From the NCBI GenBank assembly GCA_947177525.1, contig CAMWUW010000002.1, forward strand, positions 1 through 64,000: a stretch of 64,000 nucleotides of DNA, given 5' to 3'. The position numbers were made by a program, and so were the translations under genes. The stretch's first letter is position 1. The number at the start of each line of letters is the position of its first letter. A model generated the notes under the pieces. The model made no database searches and was not told where the DNA came from. It saw nothing but the letters and a program-made list of their open reading frames with translations. Shown here piece by piece: positions 42,862-51,033 of this stretch. This DNA comes from an uncultured Bacteroidales bacterium (GTDB lineage: Bacteria > Bacteroidota > Bacteroidia > Bacteroidales > UBA932).

Positions 42862-44421
42862 ATGATCATCAACATTCATTGTGCAAAGTGCATCGGCATT
42901 GATGCCGTTCCGGTAACCGTAGAGGTGGACTTGGCTTCCGGCATAGGAATACACCTTGTAGGACTTGCAGACGCAGCGGTAAAAGAAAGTCTCCTACGGA
43001 CAATTACTGCCCTGCAGTCCATGGGATTCCGCATTCCGGGGAAAAAGATAGTAATCAATCTTGCACCGGCAGACATGCATAAAAAGGGAAGCGGGTATGA
43101 TGTCCCCATTGCCATTGGAATTATAGCCGCTTCAGGACAAATGAAACTTCCGCTCATGGATAAATTCATAATAATGGGGGAGCTGGGGCTTGACGGAAGC
43201 ATACGCGATGTCCAGGGTGCACTGCCTATAGCAGAACTTGCCTGCAAAGAAGGGCTCAGGGGATGTATACTTCCCACAAAATCATCTTTTGAAGCCATTG
43301 AATACGGAGACATTGAGATTTATGGTGCGGATGTGCTTGAAGATGTGCTGCGTATCTTATCAGGGAATGGTCCATGCAATGACCTGCTTGCATCAGAGAG
43401 GATAAGGGGCCGTAAAAAAGAAAATCCTGCACATAAGCCGGAGAATGCGGACTTTATGGATTTCTCCGAAATCATAGGACAGAGGGAGGCAAAAAGAGGT
43501 ATAGAGATTGCTGCAGCAGGAGGGCATAACGTAATGCTGATAGGACCTCCCGGTTCAGGGAAAAGTTCGCTTGCCAAGGCAATGGCCGGGATTCTTCCAC
43601 CGATGACCCCTGCGGAATCTCTCCAGACCAGCAAGATTTATTCTGTCGCCGGGAAAGGCAAGCCTGCCGAAGGGCTGATGAAACAGCGTCCGTTCCGCTC
43701 GCCACACTACAGCGTGTCGGCAGCGGCAATGATAGGAGGCGGGTCCGACAACATAATGCCCGGAGAAATATCGCTTGCACACAACGGTATTCTGTTCCTT
43801 GACGAATTCTGCGAAGCTCCCAAAAAAGTTCTTGAAGCCCTGCGTGCTCCAATGGAAGACCGCAAGGTTACAATATCAAGGCTCAAGGCAAAGATAGAAT
43901 ACCCGGCAGACTTCACTTTTGTCGCCGCAGCCAATCCATGCCCATGCGGATATTACGGAGAAGAAGACAGATGTACATGCACTCCGTCCAGGAGACTGGC
44001 ATATATGTCAAAACTTTCCGGGCCTATAATGGACAGAATCGACATCCAATTGTGGATGCACCCTGTGAATCCGAAGAAATTGGTGGAAAGGCGTCCGGAA
44101 GAGTCAAGTGCAGAAATAGCTTTGAGGGTTCTGAAGGCAAGGGAGATACAAAAGGAACGCTTCAGCGGAGAAAACGGCATATTCTGCAATGCCGGGATGA
44201 GCAGCCGCATGCTCGACAAATACTGCCCCTTGGACTCAGGATGCAAAAGGCTCATGGAAAAACTGATTGGGCACATGGGGCTTTCCGCCAGAGCATGCTC
44301 ACGCATAATAAAGCTCGGAAGAACAATAGCTGACCTGGAAGGAAGCACAAACATAAATGAAGAACATCTTGGCGAGGCGGCAGGTTACCGATTCCTTGAC
44401 AAAGCCGGCATAGGAATGTGA
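42862..44421 (+). CDS. comM: ComM/YifB-type Mg-chelatase-like AAA+ ATPase
   Basis: ComM is a DnaB-like branch-migration helicase used in natural transformation and DNA repair. The 519-residue protein has the N-terminal ChlI domain (IDAVPVTVEVDLASGIGIHLVGLADAAVKESLLR), the AAA+ core with Walker A GPPGSGKSS at about residue 220, Walker B GILFLDEFCEAP, and the zinc-like insert NPCPCGYYGEEDRCTCTP, ending in a Mg-chelatase C-terminal domain. ATG 42862 is chosen over the TTG at 42853. Confidence 0.95.
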   Translation: MIINIHCAKCIGIDAVPVTVEVDLASGIGIHLVGLADAAVKESLLRTITALQSMGFRIPGKKIVINLAPADMHKKGSGYDVPIAIGIIAASGQMKLPLMDKFIIMGELGLDGSIRDVQGALPIAELACKEGLRGCILPTKSSFEAIEYGDIEIYGADVLEDVLRILSGNGPCNDLLASERIRGRKKENPAHKPENADFMDFSEIIGQREAKRGIEIAAAGGHNVMLIGPPGSGKSSLAKAMAGILPPMTPAESLQTSKIYSVAGKGKPAEGLMKQRPFRSPHYSVSAAAMIGGGSDNIMPGEISLAHNGILFLDEFCEAPKKVLEALRAPMEDRKVTISRLKAKIEYPADFTFVAAANPCPCGYYGEEDRCTCTPSRRLAYMSKLSGPIMDRIDIQLWMHPVNPKKLVERRPEESSAEIALRVLKAREIQKERFSGENGIFCNAGMSSRMLDKYCPLDSGCKRLMEKLIGHMGLSARACSRIIKLGRTIADLEGSTNINEEHLGEAAGYRFLDKAGIGM

Positions 44422-44429
44422 TTTTTAGC

Positions 44430-44437
44430 TATCTTTG
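44430..44437 (+). promoter_or_regulatory. -7 box for tsaE
   Basis: TATCTTTG, 9 bp past the comM stop. The predicted start near 44442 leaves a leader of about 95 nt before ATG 44537, or about 29 nt before the in-frame ATG at 44471. Confidence 0.55.
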
Positions 44438-44457
44438 TCATTGCAGAACAGGAACTG

Positions 44458-44504
44458 AAAAATCTTTGGCATGACTTCCTGCGGAAAGTTCGTCAAAGAT
44501 TTTT
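44458..44504 (+). promoter_or_regulatory. 11-bp inverted repeat in the tsaE leader
   Basis: AAAAATCTTTG (44458-44468) pairs perfectly with CAAAGATTTTT (44494-44504), loop 25 nt, followed by ATTATGG. It lies after the predicted tsaE promoter and before ATG 44537, so it can act as a comM terminator, as a leader attenuator, or both. The in-frame ATG 44471 sits inside the loop. Confidence 0.55.
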
Positions 44505-44536
44505 ATTATGGAAACATTAAGCTACTAATATACAGC

Positions 44537-44959
44537 ATGAAACAGGAAATTATAATAAATGGCATTGAAGACCTGGAGAGGGCAGCACAGGAATTCATTT
44601 CCAGGATTGGAAACCGTAAATTATTGGCATTCTTCGCCCCTATGGGAGCAGGCAAGACGACATTTACCGCAGCCTTATGCAAGGTTCTCGGAGTAAAAGA
44701 TCCGGTATGCTCCCCTACTTTCACCATAATCAACGAATATGAGAGAGGAAACGGGGAACCGATGTATCATTTTGACTTCTACCGTATCAGCAAATTGGCC
44801 GAAGCGGCGGAAATAGGAATTGAGGACTACCTGTACAGCGGATATCTGTGCATAATGGAATGGCCTGAAAATGTGAATGAACTGCTTCCGGACGAGACAC
44901 TGAGGATAAATATCACTGTAAACCCTGACATGACGCGGACTCTTTCATGGGAAGAGTAG
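44537..44959 (+). CDS. tsaE: tRNA threonylcarbamoyladenosine biosynthesis ATPase TsaE
   Basis: TsaE is the ATPase of the TsaBDE complex that makes t6A37. The 140-residue protein has Walker A FAPMGAGKTTFTAALC, the switch SPTFTIINEY, HFDFYRI and IMEWPENV, all characteristic. ATG 44537 (MKQEIIINGIEDLERAA) gives the usual N-terminus; an in-frame ATG at 44471 would add 22 residues of no family resemblance. The 3' end overlaps the convergent lipoprotein gene by 47 bp. Confidence 0.93.
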   Translation: MKQEIIINGIEDLERAAQEFISRIGNRKLLAFFAPMGAGKTTFTAALCKVLGVKDPVCSPTFTIINEYERGNGEPMYHFDFYRISKLAEAAEIGIEDYLYSGYLCIMEWPENVNELLPDETLRINITVNPDMTRTLSWEE

Positions 44960-46181
44960 GACCGCATGCCGCCACGGATGATATATAGCCGTTTATGTCA
45001 AGTTCTTGCACAGAACCGTCTTTCCATACAATAGGCTTACCTCCGGAAACTGAAGATAGTCCGACATTCAGAATGCCATTTACGACTGCAAGAGGAGAAT
45101 TGCCGGCAGGAATATATCCGCAAGGCACCTCTGCCATGTCTCCGAAACGGAAAATTTTCGCAGGTGCGCCTGCTGCAGAAGAGCTGAGAAGGCAGCATAG
45201 TCCGCTTTGCCATGTGCACATTGAGGAGACAGTATATCCCGGATCAAACATCATAAGCATTACCCCGTCCGACCACAGTCCGCTTGTCAGTGTATGGCCG
45301 TCTGCGGAAAACACTCCCTCAACAATGATATTGTCTGAAACAGGAATAAAGCGGCATGCAAGCATCCGTGCAGACTTCGGAAGATTGACGGCAGACATTT
45401 TCTCTCCGCACACTGCCACAGGTACATCGATACCTGTCATGTCGGAAATATAGCAGACTTCTCCATTATAAAAAACAACGTCCCATATTTTCTTGATATC
45501 TTCCCTGACTGCAATCTGGCTCACGCTGCCGTCTTTGACAAAATAATATCTGCCGGCACCGTTTCCGGAATTTATAGGTTCGCAATAAGAAAAACAGATT
45601 CCTTCAGAAGTGTGCTGAAGACCGCCGATAACATATCCCGACTCTTTTTTAAGAACAGGTTCGCCGTTTTTCCTATAGCAGAACCCGGAACCGCTTCTGT
45701 TCTGTCCAAGAATATAGACATCGTCACCATCGCATGTCATTCCGCAGATCATTTCCCTTCCGGAATATCTGAACAATGGCTGTCCGTCTTTCTTGATTAC
45801 CGTTTCGGATGCTGTGGACCAGTCAGTATACAGATGCCCGTCAATGATTCTATGCATATCCGGTTCCCAGCCGACTTCATGGCTTTCTCCTACCGGGATC
45901 TTCATTACCGGCATCATATCGGCAAAAACGACAAGCGAGCATTTTACACTGCCGGCCTGCCTATCTGCCCTCCAGTCATAGCCTTCCGGATAGTCAAATC
46001 CGGTAATATAGCAGACGGCTTTCCCTGTGTTTCCTGCTCCACCATTTCCGTCTCCTGTTCCAGGAGCCACCCATACATCCTGTTTCTGGCTGCCGGCGGT
46101 CCCGCCGATCTCGACAAGACTGCATGAGCATACAACAAATGCAAAAACAATTAAATAAACGAAGCGCATTTTCTTTATCAT
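44913..46181 (-). CDS. Hypothetical lipoprotein with repeated strand-turn units
   Basis: 422 residues from ATG 46181 (or 418 from 46169). The N-terminus has a hydrophobic signal and a lipobox (IVFAFVVCSCSLVE), so it is exported and lipid-anchored. A glycine-rich linker follows. The body shows recurrent units of about 45 residues with a GxxL/YxxKDG or WKDG pattern (TVIKKDGQPLFRYSG; FCYRKNGEPVLKKESG; RYYFVKDGSVSQI; PIVWKDGSVQELDING), as in small beta-propellers. I recognise no named family. The 3' end overlaps tsaE by 47 bp; such a convergent overlap is unusual and should be checked. Confidence 0.65.
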   Translation of the reverse strand: MIKKMRFVYLIVFAFVVCSCSLVEIGGTAGSQKQDVWVAPGTGDGNGGAGNTGKAVCYITGFDYPEGYDWRADRQAGSVKCSLVVFADMMPVMKIPVGESHEVGWEPDMHRIIDGHLYTDWSTASETVIKKDGQPLFRYSGREMICGMTCDGDDVYILGQNRSGSGFCYRKNGEPVLKKESGYVIGGLQHTSEGICFSYCEPINSGNGAGRYYFVKDGSVSQIAVREDIKKIWDVVFYNGEVCYISDMTGIDVPVAVCGEKMSAVNLPKSARMLACRFIPVSDNIIVEGVFSADGHTLTSGLWSDGVMLMMFDPGYTVSSMCTWQSGLCCLLSSSAAGAPAKIFRFGDMAEVPCGYIPAGNSPLAVVNGILNVGLSSVSGGKPIVWKDGSVQELDINGYISSVAACGPTLPMKESASCQGLQ

Positions 46182-46215
46182 TTGAAGACAAAGAAAGCTA
46201 AAGTGCATATAAAAA

Positions 46216-46250
46216 GACGAATCACACATCCCGCATACGTGAGATTCGTC
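46216..46250 (-). terminator. Terminator after ispE
   Basis: GACGAATC (46216-46223) pairs with GATTCGTC (46243-46250), and CAC/GTG extend it past one A-A mismatch. On the reverse strand it ends in TTTTTATATG. The forward side is also T-rich. It separates the suf-ispE operon from the lipoprotein gene. The remainder of 46182-46364 is very T-rich and shows no gene. Confidence 0.85.
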
Positions 46251-46364
46251 ACTTTTTTCTTTTTCTTTAAATTTTTTCTTTTTTTTAAATACTACTCCCA
46301 GGCATACCGTCAGAAGCCGTTGCCGGAAGTGCTCAGCTCATTGTTTTCGGAAAGGGCATCCATG

Positions 46365-47267
46365 TCATACCGGATATACGGCAAACAAAGCGGAACCTGA
46401 GCCTGACATGGACGCATATACTGCACCGCTGTCATACAATGACTTTTTGATGGCCTCAAGTTCAGGATGCTTTGCAAAAACAGTCTTTTCAAAATCATTG
46501 GCCAGCAAGCCGTTCCACTCAGAAACAGGACGGGACAGCACATCTCTCAAAGGAATCTCTGGCATTTGGGGAGTGATTCCACGATAAGCATCGGCAGTGG
46601 AAACGGATATGCCTTCCGGAACGATTACCTTGACTTCATATAAAACAGGAAGTTCTCCGGATTGTCCGCTTTCTTCCCCAAGCCCTATTCCAGAAATACA
46701 ATATGGAGTAAGTATCTCACCACGTCCCTCTCCGATCATTGGACGGTTATAAATAAAGAATGCACAGTCACTTCCCAGTAAGGCCGCATATTCAGCAAGC
46801 TTCTCATCCGCAAGACCAAGTCCGAAGAGAGAGTCAAGCATTTTCAGAGCAAATGCAGCATCCGATGAACCTCCTCCGAGTCCGGCACCGACAGGCGATG
46901 TCTTTTCAAGAAAAATCTTTGCCGGGGGCAGACCATACTCTTTGTCCAAAAGAAAATAGGCCTTTGCACAAAGGTCATTGAGAGGATTCCAGCCGACACC
47001 ATCTTCCTTGGCTATGGTGACCATGAGTTTGCCGTCATCTGAAATTGCCTGTACAAGAGAAGGTGCAGCTTCATCATCAGACAAATTGCCGTACTTTGCT
47101 GCAAGCAAAGCGGAAGTTCGGCTGAAGTCATCTCCGGAAATGATTTCCAAAGTATCGCAGATGCCGAAATAAGGGACAAAAAGTGTTTCCAGATCATGAA
47201 ATCCGTCTTCCCTTTTACGAAGTACATTCAGTCCGAAATTCAGCTTTACATTAGGATGCGTTATCAT
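46365..47267 (-). CDS. ispE: 4-diphosphocytidyl-2-C-methyl-D-erythritol kinase
   Basis: A GHMP kinase of the MEP isoprenoid pathway that phosphorylates CDP-ME. The 300-residue protein has the N-terminal HPNVKLNFGLNVLRKREDGFHDLETLF, the ATP-binding loop KTSPVGAGLGGGSSDAAFALKML at about residue 105-127, and the C-terminal YASMSGSGSALFAVYPV. It lies 23 bp after sufD on the same strand. IspG and IspH of the same pathway are Fe-S enzymes, so a link with suf is functionally sensible but the direct product here is not an Fe-S protein. Confidence 0.94.
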   Translation of the reverse strand: MITHPNVKLNFGLNVLRKREDGFHDLETLFVPYFGICDTLEIISGDDFSRTSALLAAKYGNLSDDEAAPSLVQAISDDGKLMVTIAKEDGVGWNPLNDLCAKAYFLLDKEYGLPPAKIFLEKTSPVGAGLGGGSSDAAFALKMLDSLFGLGLADEKLAEYAALLGSDCAFFIYNRPMIGEGRGEILTPYCISGIGLGEESGQSGELPVLYEVKVIVPEGISVSTADAYRGITPQMPEIPLRDVLSRPVSEWNGLLANDFEKTVFAKHPELEAIKKSLYDSGAVYASMSGSGSALFAVYPV

Positions 47268-47290
47268 ATTGTCTTTATAAGCCGTTAAAC

Positions 47291-47980
47291 TCAGATTGCC
47301 TTGACGATGGATCTGACAGCCTCCTCCAATTCGGCAGTCTTCTGCCCATGCAGTTCAGGGTCACTTATTGTACCCAGGACTGGAGACAGAAATGAAATCA
47401 TCTGCAGGACTCTTGCATCCTCAAGGCTGATTCCGCGTGAACGCATATAAAACTGTTCTTCCTCATTAAGCCGCCCGATGGTCGCGCCGTGCGAGCATTT
47501 TACATCGTCTGCATAGATTTCCAGCTGAGGCTTCGTATTCACTTTTGCGTAATCAGAAATAAGAATATTATGATTCTCCTGATATGCCTCTGTGTGCTGG
47601 GCGTCTTTCACAACGGTTATCTTACCATAAAAATCCACGGAAGAGTGTCCCCCGGCAATTCCTTTGAAAAGCTGCCGTGAAGTGCAGTCCGGGACTTCAT
47701 GCCTCATGTCTACAGAGATGCGGATTTTCTCATCATGTCCACAGACATAGGCACCGGCTATATCTGCAGAGGCGCCCCTTCCTGCCAAAACAACTTCGAG
47801 AGAGCACTCATACTCTGTACCCGGCATTGAAAGAATCACGATCTCTGCCTTCGCATCCTTCTCAACAACAATTTTTCCCGGCAAAGCCTCCTCATTACCG
47901 GCAATATAGATTTTATTGAATGACTGCCCGGCAGGCACTGTCACTGTATTGTGCACGTCCATAGCATCACAAGCTGTCAT
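47291..47980 (-). CDS. sufD: Short SufD-type Fe-S assembly protein
   Basis: The protein corresponds to the beta-helix core and C-terminus of SufD: VEVVLAGRGASADIAGAYVCG, TEAYQENHNILISDYAKVNTKPQLEIYADDVKCSHGATIGRLNEEEQFYMRSRGIS, with the conserved CSHGAT histidine intact. At 229 aa from ATG 47980 it is about half of a usual SufD; the N-terminal helical domain is missing. It overlaps sufC by 14 bp with an intact reading frame, so I treat it as a short functional form rather than a pseudogene. Upstream bases in this frame fall in sufC and do not encode the missing part. Confidence 0.88.
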   Translation of the reverse strand: MTACDAMDVHNTVTVPAGQSFNKIYIAGNEEALPGKIVVEKDAKAEIVILSMPGTEYECSLEVVLAGRGASADIAGAYVCGHDEKIRISVDMRHEVPDCTSRQLFKGIAGGHSSVDFYGKITVVKDAQHTEAYQENHNILISDYAKVNTKPQLEIYADDVKCSHGATIGRLNEEEQFYMRSRGISLEDARVLQMISFLSPVLGTISDPELHGQKTAELEEAVRSIVKAI

Positions 47981-48713
47981 AACCGTTCTCTTCAATTGCA
48001 GCCACAAGTTCTCTTCCAGCTGTCTTTACTATTCGTCCGTCTTTCAGCACATGCACGACATCAGGCACGATATAGTCCAAAAGACGCTGATAGTGAGTAA
48101 TTACAATAGCAGCATTCTCAGGTGTATGAAGAGCATTGACGCCATTGGCCACAATACGTAGGGCATCTACATCAAGCCCGCTGTCCGTTTCGTCAAGTAT
48201 AGCAAGCATCGGGTCAAACATTGCCATCTGGAAGATCTCATTGCGTTTTTTCTCTCCGCCCGAAAAGCCCACATTGACCTCACGTTTTGCAAATTCAGGC
48301 CTCATCTGCACAAATTCCATTTTTTCACGCATCATCTTAAGGAAGTCACCGGCTTTAAGCGGTTCAAGTCCTTTTCCCTTGCGGTGAGAATTCACTGCCG
48401 TCTTCATGAAATTGGTGATTGTTACCCCCGGTATTTCAACCGGATATTGGAAAGACAGGAAAAGTCCTGCCCAGGAGCGTTCTTCCGGTGACATGGACAA
48501 AAGATCCCGTCCCATAAATTCAACAGTTCCGTCAGTGACATTGAACTGAGGTTTTCCGGCAAGTACGGCAGACAATGTACTTTTGCCGGCACCGTTAGGT
48601 CCCATTACCGCATGAATCTCTCCTCTGCGGATAGTAAGGTCAACACCTTTGAGAATCTCTTTTCCCTCAATGCCGGCTCTCAGGCCTTCTACTTTCAACA
48701 ATATATCGTTCAT
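47967..48713 (-). CDS. sufC: Fe-S cluster assembly ATPase SufC
   Basis: The ABC-like ATPase of the SufBCD scaffold. Walker A GPNGAGKSTLSAVLAGK, signature VGFSGGEKKRNEIFQMAMFDP and Walker B LDETDSGLDVDALR are the SufC forms. 248 aa is normal. It lies between pnuC (15 bp) and sufD (overlap 14 bp). Confidence 0.96.
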   Translation of the reverse strand: MNDILLKVEGLRAGIEGKEILKGVDLTIRRGEIHAVMGPNGAGKSTLSAVLAGKPQFNVTDGTVEFMGRDLLSMSPEERSWAGLFLSFQYPVEIPGVTITNFMKTAVNSHRKGKGLEPLKAGDFLKMMREKMEFVQMRPEFAKREVNVGFSGGEKKRNEIFQMAMFDPMLAILDETDSGLDVDALRIVANGVNALHTPENAAIVITHYQRLLDYIVPDVVHVLKDGRIVKTAGRELVAAIEENGYDSL

Positions 48714-48728
48714 ATCTCTTATATTTTT

Positions 48729-49388
48729 CTATTCTGAGCGTCCGTAAAGTCTATACCAATGATAAAGCGAAACCCCTCCATTGATGAGATAGAGCCCACA
48801 GACTATAGGCATGAAAACATGTCCCACTGAAATGTGCAGAATCATCTGCGTTATATTCACAAGAAGCCATGCGACCCAGCAGTCCCACTTCTTCAGGGCA
48901 GAAAGGAACTGCGCCACAAGAATCAGCACTGTCACGCAGGCATCAAGGTAAGGTATCGGGTCAGACGGGAATATTCCTATGAACCACCTGTTTCCAAGCA
49001 TGCTGAGAAGCCACCCCCATATTCCGGCAAGTATAAAGACCGAAAGAATGGCCAAAAGTCTCTGAGGCCATGTCAGCATACTGACTTTCAATGCCTTGTG
49101 ATCTTTTGCACTTTCTTCATTACGCCTTGGATGAGTCCATCTGTAATGTCCAAGAATATTTATGCCCAATGAAATAGGCTGGAGCAGAAGGCTCGCGTAT
49201 AAATTCTTGTTCCAAAACATCAGAAAAAGCATGAATGTATATAAATACCCAACCCAGAAATTATATTTGCTGTTCCGCCCGGCAAGAAAAACACAGGTCA
49301 GTCCTACCGCAGAAGTCAGCAGGTCAATAAGCAGCACCGGAGTATCTCCTCCGACAGTAAATAATGTATAATTCAGTATGTCGTGCAT
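48729..49388 (-). CDS. pnuC: PnuC-like nicotinamide riboside transporter
   Basis: A 219-residue inner-membrane protein with about seven hydrophobic segments. LLTSAVGLTCVFLAGRNSKYNFWVGYL, YASLLLQPISLGINILGHYRWTHPRR, YLDACVTVLILVAQFLSALKKWDCWVAWLLVN and YLINGGVSLYHWYRL match PnuC-type facilitators that bring in nicotinamide riboside (or a related vitamin precursor) without energy. The substrate is inferred from the family. It is inserted between sufB and sufC, 18 bp from one and 15 bp from the other, an unusual place. Confidence 0.88.
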   Translation of the reverse strand: MHDILNYTLFTVGGDTPVLLIDLLTSAVGLTCVFLAGRNSKYNFWVGYLYTFMLFLMFWNKNLYASLLLQPISLGINILGHYRWTHPRRNEESAKDHKALKVSMLTWPQRLLAILSVFILAGIWGWLLSMLGNRWFIGIFPSDPIPYLDACVTVLILVAQFLSALKKWDCWVAWLLVNITQMILHISVGHVFMPIVCGLYLINGGVSLYHWYRLYGRSE

Positions 49389-49406
49389 ATATATTCCTTT
49401 AAAACA

Positions 49407-50846
49407 TTAACCGACAGAGCCTTCGAGGGAAAGGGACAGAAGCTTCTGAGCCTCCACGGCAAACTCCATAGGAAGCTTCGACAGCACCTCCCTGGCATAG
49501 CCGTTGACAATAAGTCCTACAGCCTCTTCCTGTCCGATTCCTCTCTGATTGCAGTAGAAGAGCTGATCCTCACTTATTCTTGAAGTTGTGGCTTCATGTT
49601 CCACCACTGCCGTCTTATTGGCATTCTCAATATAAGGGAATGTGTGCGCACCGCACTTGTCACCTATCAAAAGGCTGTCACACTGGGAATAATTGCGGGC
49701 ATTTTCTGCTCCTGCAAGCATTCTGACAAGGCCGCGATAGCTGTTCTGGCTATGTCCGGCCGAAATTCCTTTGCTTATGATTCTGCTCCGTGTGTTCTTG
49801 CCGATATGTATCATTTTGGTACCGGTATCCGCCTGCTGATAATTGTTTGTGACTGCTACGGAATAAAACTCAGAAGAAGAATTGTCTCCTTTCAATATGG
49901 TAGAAGGATATTTCCACGTGATAGCAGAACCTGTCTCCACCTGTGTCCATGAGAGATGGCTTCCGGCTCCCTTGCATATTCCCCTTTTGGTAACAAAATT
50001 AAATATTCCTCCCTTTCCCTGGGCATCTCCAGGATACCAATTCTGTACAGTGGAGTATTTCACTTCAGCATCTTTCTCTACTACAATCTCAACAACGGCA
50101 GCATGCAATTGGTTCTCATCACGCATAGGGGCTGTACATCCTTCCATATAGCTCACATACGATCCTTCATCCGCGACAATGAGCGTCCGTTCAAACTGTC
50201 CCGTGCCCTTTGCATTTATACGGAAATAACTTGAAAGTTCCATCGGACAACGCACTCCCTTAGGAATATAACAGAAAGAGCCGTCACTGAAAACAGCTGA
50301 ATTGAGTGCTGCATAAAAATTATCACCCACAGGAACAACCGAAGCAAGATACTTCCGGACAAGCTCAGGGTATTCTCTCACAGCTTCGGAGAAAGAACAG
50401 AAAATAATTCCTTTTTCTGCAAGCGCAGCCCGGAATGTAGTTGTTACGGAAACTGAATCAAACACGGCATCCACAGCCACTCCGGCAAGTGCAGCCCTTT
50501 CATGAAGAGGAATTCCCAATTTGTCAAATGTCTTTTCCAGCTCCGGATCAATTTCATTAGGACGTTCGCTGTCCTTTTTAGGGGCCGCATAATAAATTAT
50601 ATCCTGAAAATCAATCTCAGGAATTTCAAGATGTGCCCATGTCGGAAGCGTCATCTTCTGCCATTTGCGGAATGCCTCCAAACGGAAGTCCAGCATCCAT
50701 TCCGGCTCACCTTTCTTTGCAGAAATAATGCGGATGACATCTTCATTGATGCCTTTGGGAATGAATTCCTGCTCAAGGTCAGTCACAAAGCCATGTTCGT
50801 ATTCCTTATCTGCAAGGCCATCCAATATTTCTTTATCATTACTCAT
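49407..50846 (-). CDS. sufB: Fe-S cluster assembly scaffold SufB
   Basis: The core scaffold of the SUF system. The 479-residue protein contains [37 protein letters not shown], the conserved [17 protein letters not shown]-like [35 protein letters not shown] with the cysteine implicated in cluster building, and [17 protein letters not shown] 50846 ([18 protein letters not shown]) is preferred to 50858. It is the first gene of sufB-pnuC-sufC-sufD-ispE. No sufS, sufE or sufU gene is in the window. Confidence 0.96.
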   Translation of the reverse strand: MSNDKEILDGLADKEYEHGFVTDLEQEFIPKGINEDVIRIISAKKGEPEWMLDFRLEAFRKWQKMTLPTWAHLEIPEIDFQDIIYYAAPKKDSERPNEIDPELEKTFDKLGIPLHERAALAGVAVDAVFDSVSVTTTFRAALAEKGIIFCSFSEAVREYPELVRKYLASVVPVGDNFYAALNSAVFSDGSFCYIPKGVRCPMELSSYFRINAKGTGQFERTLIVADEGSYVSYMEGCTAPMRDENQLHAAVVEIVVEKDAEVKYSTVQNWYPGDAQGKGGIFNFVTKRGICKGAGSHLSWTQVETGSAITWKYPSTILKGDNSSSEFYSVAVTNNYQQADTGTKMIHIGKNTRSRIISKGISAGHSQNSYRGLVRMLAGAENARNYSQCDSLLIGDKCGAHTFPYIENANKTAVVEHEATTSRISEDQLFYCNQRGIGQEEAVGLIVNGYAREVLSKLPMEFAVEAQKLLSLSLEGSVG

Positions 50847-50853
50847 AAACCAT

Positions 50854-50950
50854 GTCACCTTAGGTTACACCTGTCTCCTCAAAGACCAGGCTAAAATAAA
50901 ACCTGCACCCATGCAATATCAAGGCCCTTAAGGCCCAATTTGCAAAGATA
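50854..50950 (-). promoter_or_regulatory. sufB promoter and hairpin-containing leader
   Basis: Reverse strand TATCTTTG at 50943-50950 is a -7 box, giving a leader of about 90 nt. Two hairpins can form shortly before the start codon: CCTgGTCT with AGACAGG (50883-50890/50870-50876, one bulged G) and GTaACC with GGTgAC (50863-50868/50854-50859, one mismatch). I see no match to a known Fe-S operator. Confidence 0.5.
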
Positions 50951-51033
50951 CAGGTTTTTATTGATTATACTTGCTGCACATCCACAAATAATACTTTTCT
51001 CCTTTGCAGACCAGGCAATCAAGAAAGTGACAT

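Noticed and set aside
47291-47980. sufD as a truncated pseudogene
   Set aside because: The frame is intact, its start overlaps sufC in the usual coupled way, and the catalytic-region residues are conserved.
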